From G020348385 sp964580235 (GTDB taxonomy: Bacteria > Acidobacteriota > Aminicenantia > Aminicenantales > Aminicenantaceae), in contig CAZOJY010000067.1 in the NCBI GenBank assembly GCA_964580235.1, positions 1-19,248 on the forward strand: DNA of 19,248 nucleotides. Direction: 5' to 3'. Shown in pieces: positions 1-6,918 of this stretch. The notes under the pieces were generated by a model. It searched no databases and was not told the DNA's origin. It saw only the letters and a program-made list of their open reading frames with translations. The position numbers and the translations under genes are program-made. Position 1 is the stretch's first letter. Each line of letters begins with the position of its first letter.

Positions 1-52
1 ATACTTACGGTTGGGTGAGGAAGCCCGGAATGGAATTCAAAAGTAATAAATA

Positions 53-1153
53 TTACATAAGGGATAAATCCCTTGCCGTATCGTAGAGAGCCAGCATGTT
101 TTCTAAGGGGACATCGGGCTGGATAGTGTTTGAAGGTGAGAGAATGAGCCCACCATTCTTTCCACAGCACGAAATTCGCTGGCGTACCTCGGATGCAACA
201 TCGCCAGGGGTTCCAAAAGGGAGAGTCCTCTGGCAGGAGATGGTTCCGTGCAGACACGTTTGGCTGCAAAATTGGCGCATGGTATGCGCCACATCCATGC
301 ATTCAGGCTGGATAGGAGTGATAGCATCGAACCCAATCTCAATCAGGTCTCCCATCACATCTAACATATTGCCATCACTGTGAAACATGAAATAGGCATC
401 TCGTTCCTGTCGGATTTCATCCAACCAAATTTTTAATCGGATTTTGAAATATTTGCGCCACATTTGAGTAGAGAGCATCATGCGTTCCTGCATGGCGATG
501 TCACCTGTAATCATCAGCATATCAACACCCTGTCGGAGCAGCTGTTTGGATTGTTCGATCAGGTGCTCCAGAGCTCTCTCTGCCAGTGATTCCACCAAGC
601 GTGGCTCCAGGACCAAGTCCTTCATGTAGCGTTCGAAACCGCGCAATTCCCACGACATTTTGAAAACATTCCGCACTTCAGCGATTGTAAAATAATTATT
701 ATTCCACCGGATCATATCAGAGAGGATGCCTGTGTAACGCTCATCGAGTTTTAAAACAGGAAATTTATATTTTTCAATTTCCTCCAGCCCCGCTTCAGCT
801 AGAGGATGATAAGAATAATGCCAGTACAATCCTGTTGCATTAGGCACTCTGCAGATACCGTATTCATCTTCGAAGCAAGCATTATCATGCATAATTCCCA
901 AATTTTTTTTCCCCATTCCTATATCAGGGATTGGCCAGGGGGAAGGGACAGCCCGTTCTGCAAAGGAAGCACTCGGCTCCATCATGACGTAGCGGATATC
1001 CAGCCCAAGAGCCTTCATAATCTCCTCGGCATCTGTTGTCTCGAAGAAGTTTTCCAGTTTCTTCCAGACATCTTGGCGAAAGCTGCCGTCGAGGGGTGTT
1101 CGGTCAGGTTTTTGATGATGTATTGCTGCAATCACACGCTCTTTTGGCTTCAT
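53..1153 (-). CDS. Uroporphyrinogen decarboxylase-fold (URO-D/MtaA-like) protein
   Basis: A 366-residue protein of the URO-D superfamily, which includes haem-pathway decarboxylases and corrinoid methyltransferases. The N-terminal KPKERVIAAIHHQKPDRTP is the usual family opening. Further marks are WELRGFERYMKDL (168-180) and ITGDIAMQERMMLSTQMWRKYFK (about 215-237), which matches the family block that precedes the barrel's catalytic face. Where MtaA-type methyltransferases carry a zinc-binding HxC, this protein has H258-S-D-G-N262, so thiol methyl transfer by the usual zinc site is doubtful; C285, C296, C300 and C307 follow nearby. No haem genes are present, so true HemE function is unlikely. 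AAGGAGAG lies just upstream of the ATG. The gene is divergent from the ThiS-ThiF fusion. The substrate is unknown. Confidence 0.85.
   Translation of the reverse strand: MKPKERVIAAIHHQKPDRTPLDGSFRQDVWKKLENFFETTDAEEIMKALGLDIRYVMMEPSASFAERAVPSPWPIPDIGMGKKNLGIMHDNACFEDEYGICRVPNATGLYWHYSYHPLAEAGLEEIEKYKFPVLKLDERYTGILSDMIRWNNNYFTIAEVRNVFKMSWELRGFERYMKDLVLEPRLVESLAERALEHLIEQSKQLLRQGVDMLMITGDIAMQERMMLSTQMWRKYFKIRLKIWLDEIRQERDAYFMFHSDGNMLDVMGDLIEIGFDAITPIQPECMDVAHTMRQFCSQTCLHGTISCQRTLPFGTPGDVASEVRQRISCCGKNGGLILSPSNTIQPDVPLENMLALYDTARDLSLM
59..74 (-). terminator. Small hairpin at the 3' end of the URO-D-like gene
   Basis: The bases form a 6-bp stem AAGGGA/TCCCTT with a 4-base loop. They overlap the last codons and stop of the minus-strand gene and are followed by AT-rich sequence with no clean T-run. 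It could be a weak terminator; this is a structural observation only. Confidence 0.2.
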
Positions 1154-1230
1154 TCTCTCTCCTTAGTCATTACATCGTAGAGCCTCTCCGCTTGAAGGTC
1201 AATACAAACTTGGAAATGCATGCCAGTATT

Positions 1231-1268
1231 GTCAAACTTTTGACTATACAACTATGACGATTTAAATT
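1231..1268 (+). promoter_or_regulatory. Candidate promoter with palindromic operator upstream of the ThiS-ThiF fusion
   Basis: TTGACT at 1240-1245 and TAAATT at 1263-1268 are separated by 17 bases, a plausible sigma70-type promoter about 20 bases upstream of the start codon. A perfect 6+6 inverted repeat, GTCAAA-CT-TTTGAC (1231-1244), overlaps the -35 box, as a repressor site would. A second, imperfect inverted repeat (CTATGACGAT/ATTATCGTAG, 1250-1276) covers the -10 and start region. The regulator is unknown. Confidence 0.4.
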
Positions 1269-1288
1269 ATTATCGTAGGAAATAGAGA

Positions 1289-2128
1289 ATGATGATTAAA
1301 ATTTTTATCAATGAACAAATCCAGTCCGTTCCTGAGAATATGAGTGTGAGAAAGCTCCGAGACGAAAAAAAACCTGGGGCCGATTTGATAATTGTCAATG
1401 GGTACCCCTGTGCAGGAGAATACGTTTTAAAGGAAGGAGATAGCGTTGCTTTGATCAAAAAAGGAGAGATCCCCAGAAGTGAGGAATTGGAAGCTCTAAT
1501 GATTGCCCGGCACTCGCCTGGAGTTCATGAGCGCATGAAAACGGCCATTGTCGGGGTTGCAGGCCTGGGCGGCCTTGGGTCCTCTGTATCCATAGCCCTG
1601 GCCAGAATGGGCATTGGAACGTTGATTATTGCCGACCATGATGTTGTGGAGCCAAGCAACCTGAATCGACAGCAATATTTTATTGATCAGATCGGTTTAG
1701 CGAAGATAGATGCCATGATAAAAATTTTAGCTAAAGTAAATCCTTACGTCAAAGTTGTTAGCCATAACGTCATCCTCAACAGGCAAAATATTCCCAAAAT
1801 CTTCAAAACAGCCGACATAGTTGTGGAATGCTTTGATAAAGCTGAAGAAAAAACAATGATAATAGAGACGGTTGCAGAATTTATGCCAGATGTTTATGTG
1901 ATCGGTGCGTCAGGGCTTGCTGGATACGGTGACAGCAACAGCATTCAGACACGAAGAATTGGCGATAAGATTTTCATGATCGGGGATATGGAGAAGGCCG
2001 CCGGCCCTGGGCAGGGATTAATGGCACCTCGGGTAGGAGTGGCAGCCCATCATCAGGCTAATCTGGTTGTGAGCTTATTGATTGATCCTATTCAGACTAT
2101 CTCACAAATTCCCGATTTTATGGAATAG
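1289..2128 (+). CDS. thiF: ThiS-like/ThiF-like fusion: sulfur-carrier adenylyltransferase family
   Basis: A 279-residue E1-like protein. Residues 1-60 form a ThiS/MoaD-like beta-grasp domain (IKIFINEQ, then IIVNGYP and LKEGDSVALIKKGEIP). Residues 80-265 form the ThiF/MoeB Rossmann domain with the nucleotide loop AGLGGLG (91-97), ADHDVVEPSNLNRQQYF with R127 and C181 in the ECFDKAE segment. The carrier domain does not end in the diglycine needed for adenylation but runs on through KKGEIPRSEELEAL, and the C-x-x-C zinc pairs of E. coli ThiF are absent. This is the architecture of the clostridial-type ThiF family 2. Members are called ThiS adenylyltransferases, but no other thiamine gene is near; an AOR and two PLP enzymes are, so a role in pterin sulfur chemistry is possible. 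ATG 1289 and 1292 are both usable, with AGGA at 1277-1280. Confidence 0.85.
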   Translation: MMIKIFINEQIQSVPENMSVRKLRDEKKPGADLIIVNGYPCAGEYVLKEGDSVALIKKGEIPRSEELEALMIARHSPGVHERMKTAIVGVAGLGGLGSSVSIALARMGIGTLIIADHDVVEPSNLNRQQYFIDQIGLAKIDAMIKILAKVNPYVKVVSHNVILNRQNIPKIFKTADIVVECFDKAEEKTMIIETVAEFMPDVYVIGASGLAGYGDSNSIQTRRIGDKIFMIGDMEKAAGPGQGLMAPRVGVAAHHQANLVVSLLIDPIQTISQIPDFME

Positions 2129-2133
2129 ACCTC

Positions 2134-3408
2134 CTAGTCTGTTAGGGCTTTTGTAGCCTTCAGAAACAGGTCGATCTCCTCGGGCGTGTTGTAGTGACAG
2201 GCCGATAAGCGGACAGCATCCGGCCAACCAAGAGCCTCAAGTGCAACCGAGGAATAGGCATCCTTGATCCTTGCAGCCAGACGGATGCCGTGTTCCTGGT
2301 TGTACCGGGACACGGCTGTCGAAGAGTTCATTCCACTAAGTCTGAACAAAAAGATACACAGGCGATTTCTGATATCTTCAGGCATTCCACACACAGTGAC
2401 ATACTCTTGTTCCAAAAGCCCCTTAACTTTCTCGGATCCGTACATGGCTCGATGGAGAAGAGCCTTCATGTGGGCATGAATGGCATCTTTTGCAGCGATC
2501 ATTTGATCGAGCCGATCAGTGGATTCGGTGAACCGGCTGCCGATCCAGCACAGGTAGTCAACCGTTGCTGACCAGCAGGCATACATCATGTGAGCCGGAG
2601 AGCCGAGAACCCAATTCGTGGAGGGCTTTCCAAGCAAATTCTCATGCGGCAGCTTGGCGAGCCTTTCTGAAATGTGGGCGAAGCCAATCCCTTTGACACA
2701 GTAGGCTTTATAAGGTCCGAAAGCATAAACATCGGCGCCATAATCCTCTACGTCAATCTGTCCGTGGGGAGCAAACTGCACGGCATCGATCAGAACATAA
2801 AGGTCGGGTTTGATTTTTCTCGCTTCCTGGATAATTGTCTTGACATCATTTATCGCACCGGTCTGGTTGGACCCATGCTGAAAAGCAAGGAAACAGGTGT
2901 CCTTGTCCACTTTTTCCAGAATCGCGTCCATGGGGACGGAACTTGTTTCCATGGAAAGCTTGGCAACGCGCCACTCCTTGCCCGTGCTCTGGGCAAAATA
3001 ATTTGTTGCCCCAAGCACGGCGGGATGTTCGAGTTCAGTCGTAACAATATTTGTGCCCGGAATATTTTCCGCAATCGTATTTATCGCACGGAACATAGTC
3101 TGTGTTGCGCTGTGGGCCGGGATGATTTCCCCGGACTTTGCCCCGAGGAAAATCCTGACATCCTCGATACCTTTTTCAATCCATTTGGTTATATAATCAG
3201 AGGCTGGATTGAACCTGAAAAGTTCATCCGGTATCGCGGCTTCTTTTGCCAAAGTTTCCAACACAGACCGAAGCCGTAAAGATCCTCCGGAGGCTTCGAG
3301 GTAAACCCGTTGTCCGGAATAAGGATCCCAATCGGCGTATAAAAATTTTTGTCTTATCTGTGCTAGAAAATCAGAAGAGAACATTCCGTTTTCGGTTACT
3401 TCTGTCAT
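2134..3408 (-). CDS. Class V aminotransferase, cysteine desulfurase-like (VC1184-type)
   Basis: A 424-residue fold-type I PLP enzyme. Visible marks are YLEASGGSLRLRSV near the N terminus, the cofactor aspartate in VLIDAVQFAPHGQIDV (D208, H215) and the Schiff-base lysine K234 in AFGPYKAYCVKGIGF. The APHGQIDV block and the ending VRLSACHYNTPEEIDLFLKA resemble the VC1184 subfamily of cysteine-desulfurase-like proteins. The flexible-loop catalytic Cys of SufS/IscS enzymes is not evident, so desulfurase activity is uncertain and a lyase or epimerase is possible. AGGAG stands 7 bases before the ATG. It is convergent with the ThiS-ThiF fusion (5 bases between stops) and divergent from the glyoxylate-type aminotransferase. 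Confidence 0.85.
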   Translation of the reverse strand: MTEVTENGMFSSDFLAQIRQKFLYADWDPYSGQRVYLEASGGSLRLRSVLETLAKEAAIPDELFRFNPASDYITKWIEKGIEDVRIFLGAKSGEIIPAHSATQTMFRAINTIAENIPGTNIVTTELEHPAVLGATNYFAQSTGKEWRVAKLSMETSSVPMDAILEKVDKDTCFLAFQHGSNQTGAINDVKTIIQEARKIKPDLYVLIDAVQFAPHGQIDVEDYGADVYAFGPYKAYCVKGIGFAHISERLAKLPHENLLGKPSTNWVLGSPAHMMYACWSATVDYLCWIGSRFTESTDRLDQMIAAKDAIHAHMKALLHRAMYGSEKVKGLLEQEYVTVCGMPEDIRNRLCIFLFRLSGMNSSTAVSRYNQEHGIRLAARIKDAYSSVALEALGWPDAVRLSACHYNTPEEIDLFLKATKALTD

Positions 3409-3487
3409 GTGGATTCTCCTATCTGCGCTCTAGAGTTTTTTTCGAGCAACAATGATTGTTTTGAAAAAGAGCGAATTTTAAATTGCC

Positions 3488-3591
3488 ATTTGTAGTCTAT
3501 ATTCTAATGAAAAAGGATCAAATTTGCAAAAATTATCATCTCTGATTGATAAATTCCTTTACTGAGTACAAAAAAGTTGATATCATCAAAA
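3488..3591 (+). promoter_or_regulatory. Shared ~104-bp promoter/operator element, copy A
   Basis: This stretch is about 85 % identical by eye (one 1-base gap) to the reverse complement of 18135-18237. Both copies lie about 25 bases upstream of a start codon and point at that gene. Inside are TTGCAA (3524-3529) and GATAAA (3548-3553), 18 bases apart, matching GTGCAA and GATAAT at the same spacing in copy B. The palindrome TTGAT-ATC-ATCAA (3577-3589) lies in a 22-base block identical in both. The arrangement fits a promoter followed by an operator in the transcribed leader. Confidence 0.6.
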
Positions 3592-3618
3592 ACCCATAAA
3601 AAGAGGAATCTGAAAACG

Positions 3619-4734
3619 ATGAATAACATGCTCGACAATGTTGAAGACATTTTGCTCATGGGTCCTGGACCTTCCTGTATTCATGAAACCGTTTATGAAG
3701 CATTAAGCCGAAAAACTCTCGGTCATATGGATCCTTATTTCATCCGTATTATGGACGAGATCAAAAACCTGCTCCAGGCTGTGATGCAAACACAAAATAA
3801 GATGACCATCCCCATTTCTGGGACAGGGTCTGCAGGGATGGAAACGTGTTTCGTGAACCTAGTGGAAAAAGATGATCCGGTATTGATCTTGATCAACGGG
3901 ATCTTTGGGCAACGGATGCAGGATGTGGCGACACGCTTGGGGGCCGATGTGGATTCTTTGGAATTCGAGTGGGGGACTCCTGTAATCCCGGAAAAAGTGA
4001 AAGATAAATTAAAATCGAAAAATTTCAAGATTGTTGCAGTCGTTCATGCGGAAACGTCAACGGGCGTGAGAAATCCTGTTGACGAAATCGGTGAGCTCCT
4101 TAAGGGAACGGAAACACTTTACTTGGTTGACACCGTGACCAGCCTTGGCGGAATTGAAGTGGCAACAGATTCATGGGGCATAGATGCTCTGTACAGCGGC
4201 ACTCAAAAGTGCCTCTCCTGCCCCCCAGGTCTGGCTCCAGTGTCGTTTTCTGATAGAGCATTAAGTGTTATTCTGAACCGACAAAGCAAAGTCCCGAACT
4301 GGTATCTGGATGTAAGCATGCTGACAAAATATTGGGAGGGCAAAAAACGAGTCTACCATCATACGGCTCCTATCAACATGCTGTATGCTTTGTATCAAGC
4401 CCTATATCTCATTATCGAGGAAGGCCTGACTAATGTGTTTCAGCGGCACTTCGAGAACCATAAGAAACTGGTTTATGGCCTTGAGGCTTTGGGGATTCAG
4501 ATGCTTGTATCGCCCAAATACCGTCTCCCGATGCTGAATTCAATCCTCATTCCAGAAGAGGCCGACGATGCTGAAGTGAGGTACAGACTTCGGCAGGAAT
4601 ACAAGATAGAAATCGGCCCTGGTTTGGGTCCCCTGGCAGGAAAAATCTGGCGGATTGGGTTGATGGGTCACACCGCCCGGGAGGAAAATGTTGATCGTGT
4701 TTTATCTGCATTAAAAGAGATTCTGAACAGGTAG
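3619..4734 (+). CDS. Class V aminotransferase, alanine/serine-glyoxylate type
   Basis: A 371-residue PLP enzyme of the AGXT family, which moves an amino group from alanine or serine to glyoxylate (purine-catabolic PucG is a relative). Seen are LLMGPGPSCI near the start, ISGTGSAGMET at the phosphate-binding loop, VHAETSTGVRNPVDEIG, VDTVTSLGGIEV and the lysine K197 in SGTQKCLSCPPGLAPVSF; WRIGLMGHTA near the C terminus holds the carboxylate-binding arginine. An in-frame TTG at 3577 would add 14 residues but falls inside the conserved 104-bp element, so ATG 3619 is preferred (AAGAGG at 3601-3606; ATG 3628 is an alternative). It precedes the AOR by 238 bases on the same strand. The true amino donor cannot be read from sequence. 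Confidence 0.87.
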   Translation: MNNMLDNVEDILLMGPGPSCIHETVYEALSRKTLGHMDPYFIRIMDEIKNLLQAVMQTQNKMTIPISGTGSAGMETCFVNLVEKDDPVLILINGIFGQRMQDVATRLGADVDSLEFEWGTPVIPEKVKDKLKSKNFKIVAVVHAETSTGVRNPVDEIGELLKGTETLYLVDTVTSLGGIEVATDSWGIDALYSGTQKCLSCPPGLAPVSFSDRALSVILNRQSKVPNWYLDVSMLTKYWEGKKRVYHHTAPINMLYALYQALYLIIEEGLTNVFQRHFENHKKLVYGLEALGIQMLVSPKYRLPMLNSILIPEEADDAEVRYRLRQEYKIEIGPGLGPLAGKIWRIGLMGHTAREENVDRVLSALKEILNR

Positions 4735-4765
4735 GCGCGATTTTTGTCTGGATTATTTACAGGTT

Positions 4766-4867
4766 GAGATTGCAGCAGCGGTAAGGAAGCAGCTCATGAA
4801 GGTGTGGTAAACTACCCCGAATGGGCTGTAACGAAGCCGATGTTGTGAGATCGGCCTGCCCGATGGG
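4766..4867 (+). promoter_or_regulatory. Structured leader upstream of the AOR gene (unassigned RNA-like element)
   Basis: This non-coding stretch folds locally. GGGC (4823-4826) pairs with GCCC (4858-4861) and encloses GCCGAT (4836-4841) pairing with ATCGGC (4850-4855). Upstream are GGTA/TACC (4806-4809/4813-4816) and a GAG-GC/GC-CTC pairing (from 4766 to 4795). No open frame of note crosses it. Its place before a W/Mo-pterin enzyme and before a strong hairpin suggests a cis-regulatory RNA such as a molybdenum/tungsten-cofactor sensor, but it was not matched to a known riboswitch consensus. A decayed piece of an intron or other structured RNA is an alternative. Confidence 0.3.
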
Positions 4868-4945
4868 TAAAAACGACTGATATCAATATGACAGGATTTG
4901 GATATTTCATCGCTTGATAATGGGAAGAGGTATCAGTCGTTTTTA
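4868..4945 (+). terminator. 17-bp hairpin with T-run in the AOR leader (terminator or attenuator)
   Basis: The left arm 4868-4884 pairs with 4929-4945 over 17 positions (one G-T wobble), around CGACTGATA/TATCAGTCG, with a 44-base loop. The right arm runs into five T residues. The hairpin ends 27 bases before the AOR ATG and 211 bases after the preceding stop, so it could end the upstream transcript or act as an attenuator for AOR. The long loop is unusual for a simple terminator; a small inverted-repeat element is another reading. Confidence 0.45.
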
Positions 4946-4972
4946 TAAATAATTCAGGTAAGGAGGTTCATT

Positions 4973-6859
4973 ATGGCTCCTGGATATGTGGGCAAGATTC
5001 TAAAGATAAACCTGAATGATCTTTCATCCTCGGTCGAAGAGAAGGGGGATTATTTTTACAGAACTTTTATGGGAGGAAGCGCCATGGCTTCCTATTTTCT
5101 CCTGACCGAACTGGAAAAAGGGGTTGATCCTCTCGGCCCGGATAATGTTTTGGTGCTGACGACGTCTGTTTTAACCGGAGCTCCTTTGCCCGGGGCAAAC
5201 CGGTTAACGATGGCAGCAAAGTCACCTCTTAGCAATGGATTTGGAGAAGCAGAGGCCGGGGGATTTTTTTCTTTTGAACTTAAAAAAGCTGGTTTTGATG
5301 CGGTCGTGATCAAAGGCAAAGCCCATCGTCCTGTGTATCTCTGGATTTCTGACAATGCCGTGGAATTCAAAGATGCTTCTCATCTTTGGGGAAATGATTC
5401 AGGCTTTGCACAAAAAACGATCCGTCAAGAATTAGGTGATGAAAAGATCATGACTCTCACCATAGGGCAGGGAGGGGAGAACCAGGTCCGCTACGCATGT
5501 GTGGTTCACGATCTCCGGCATACCTTCGGCCGTTCGGGCATGGGAGCAGTCTTAGGGTCCAAAAACATCAAGGCCATTGCTGCCAGGGGGAAAAATAATC
5601 TGGAGCTTTATGATAAGGAAAAAATAAGGGGATTGGGTTCCTATTTTGCCAAGAATATGAAAGGCCATCCCGTGTGTGAAATACTGAAATACGGAGGGAC
5701 ATTGGCCTGGGATATGGAAGACATGGATGCAGATGGAGTTCTCCCGACTTATAATTTCCACGGCGGCTCATTTGATAAGGTGGAGGAGGTCACATTCGAA
5801 AAGTTGAAGGAAACGGTTTTTGCAGGCCAATACACCTGCTATGCCTGTCCTGTCCGGTGCAAACCCATTTGTGAAGGAGGAAAGTTCGATATCGATCCGG
5901 ATTTTGGCGGGCCTCAATACGAAACCTCTGGTGCCTTTGGTCCGAACCTGCTAATCGATGATATTGAAGTGATCGCCAAAGCCCATGAGCTATGCAACAA
6001 ATACACTATTGATTCTATAGATACTGGGATGACAATTTCATTCGCCATGGAGTGTTATGAAAACGGACTTATAACCAAAGACGATACGGATGGGATTGAT
6101 TTGCGCTTTGGAAACGGGAAAGCGACCCTGGAGATGGTCGAAAAGATTGCTTTCAAGCAAGGATTTGGAGCTTTGCTGGCAGAAGGAAGCTACCGCGCAG
6201 CCAAAGTCATAGGCAATGGAGCCGATCGATTTGCCTGTGTTGTTAAAAAACAGAGCTTTGCCATGCACGAGCCAAGGGGCAAAAATAATATCGGCTTCGC
6301 CTTTGCGCTTTCGCCCACAGGAGCCGACCATATCGAGGCCGCCCATGACATGCCCTTTGAAGAGGGGAGATGGGCTGTTCCCGATCTGTATCCTATCGGA
6401 ATCTTGAAAGGAGTCCCTGCGCGCGGCCTCACTCCCGAAAAAGTCAGGTGGTTCGTTCTCAATCAGCACATCTACAGTCTATTGAATTCGTTGTCTCTCT
6501 GTTTTTTTACGGCAGGCCCGGCTCGGTTGTTCCGTCTGAATCATATCGTGGAAATGGTTGAGGGAGCCACAGGGTGGGAAACGAGCTTGTTTGAGCTTAT
6601 GATGCTCGGGGAACGGACAACTACCTTAGCCCGGATTTTTAACACAAGAGAAGGCTTCGATAGAAAGGATGATACGCTGCCAGACAGGATTTTTGAACCT
6701 CTTGAGACCGGACCACTCACTGGAGAAAAACTGGACAGGCAAGAGTTCGAGAAGGCCCTGGATTATTACTATGAAATGATGGGATGGGATATGGCCAGCG
6801 GAGTTCCGCGTGAGGCCAAGCTCCATCACCTCAACATCGCCGATCTTTCTAAATTCTGA
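4973..6859 (+). CDS. aor: Aldehyde ferredoxin oxidoreductase family protein (tungsten-bis-pterin)
   Basis: A 628-residue cytoplasmic enzyme of the AOR family, which oxidises aldehydes to acids with ferredoxin as acceptor, or works in reverse, using a tungsten-bis-pterin and one [4Fe-4S] cluster. Cluster ligands are visible as C289, C292 and C296 (CYACPVRC) and C510 (NSLSLC). The N-terminal domain shows YFLLTELEKGVDPLGPDN and SPLSNGFGEAEAGGFFSFELKKAGFD; the sequence CNKYTIDSIDTG (341-352) marks the pterin-contact region. The two family motifs DxxGL(D/C) read NKYTID (342-347) and NSLSLC (505-510): in each, Asp is Asn and Gly is Thr or Ser, so this is a divergent subfamily with unknown substrate. 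AAGGAGG stands 6 bases before the ATG. Length fits the family (about 600-630). It converges with an RTX lipoprotein gene. Confidence 0.93.
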   Translation: MAPGYVGKILKINLNDLSSSVEEKGDYFYRTFMGGSAMASYFLLTELEKGVDPLGPDNVLVLTTSVLTGAPLPGANRLTMAAKSPLSNGFGEAEAGGFFSFELKKAGFDAVVIKGKAHRPVYLWISDNAVEFKDASHLWGNDSGFAQKTIRQELGDEKIMTLTIGQGGENQVRYACVVHDLRHTFGRSGMGAVLGSKNIKAIAARGKNNLELYDKEKIRGLGSYFAKNMKGHPVCEILKYGGTLAWDMEDMDADGVLPTYNFHGGSFDKVEEVTFEKLKETVFAGQYTCYACPVRCKPICEGGKFDIDPDFGGPQYETSGAFGPNLLIDDIEVIAKAHELCNKYTIDSIDTGMTISFAMECYENGLITKDDTDGIDLRFGNGKATLEMVEKIAFKQGFGALLAEGSYRAAKVIGNGADRFACVVKKQSFAMHEPRGKNNIGFAFALSPTGADHIEAAHDMPFEEGRWAVPDLYPIGILKGVPARGLTPEKVRWFVLNQHIYSLLNSLSLCFFTAGPARLFRLNHIVEMVEGATGWETSLFELMMLGERTTTLARIFNTREGFDRKDDTLPDRIFEPLETGPLTGEKLDRQEFEKALDYYYEMMGWDMASGVPREAKLHHLNIADLSKF

Positions 6860-6918
6860 ATAAATCGCTGTCAGAGTTTTTTGTGTTCAAATGGATAGAG
6901 GTGTGTTATTCAGAATTT
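6851..6918. repeat. Perfect 13-bp inverted repeat across two convergent stop codons
   Basis: AAATTCTGAATAA (6851-6863) and its exact reverse complement (6906-6918) each contain the last codons and TGA stop of a converging gene, the AOR and the RTX lipoprotein, with 42 bases between. Read on its own strand, each gene ends Lys-Phe-stop in the same 13 bases. It may serve as a bidirectional, AT-rich terminator; a TTTTTT run lies in the loop. Confidence 0.5.

Noticed and set aside
2674..3279. 201-codon open frame on the plus strand
   Set aside because: It lies wholly antisense to the class V aminotransferase, which has full family motifs; its translation resembles no known protein.
3577..3618. 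TTG start at 3577 for the glyoxylate-type aminotransferase
   Set aside because: The codon lies within the palindrome of the duplicated regulatory element, and the homologous core begins after ATG 3619/3628.
4766..4867. Calling the AOR leader a molybdenum/tungsten-cofactor riboswitch or a group II intron piece
   Set aside because: Stems are visible but no consensus block of either could be confirmed by eye; kept only as an unassigned structured element.
6038..6469. 143-codon minus-strand frame within the AOR gene
   Set aside because: It is antisense to strongly conserved AOR sequence, with no ribosome-binding site or recognisable domain.
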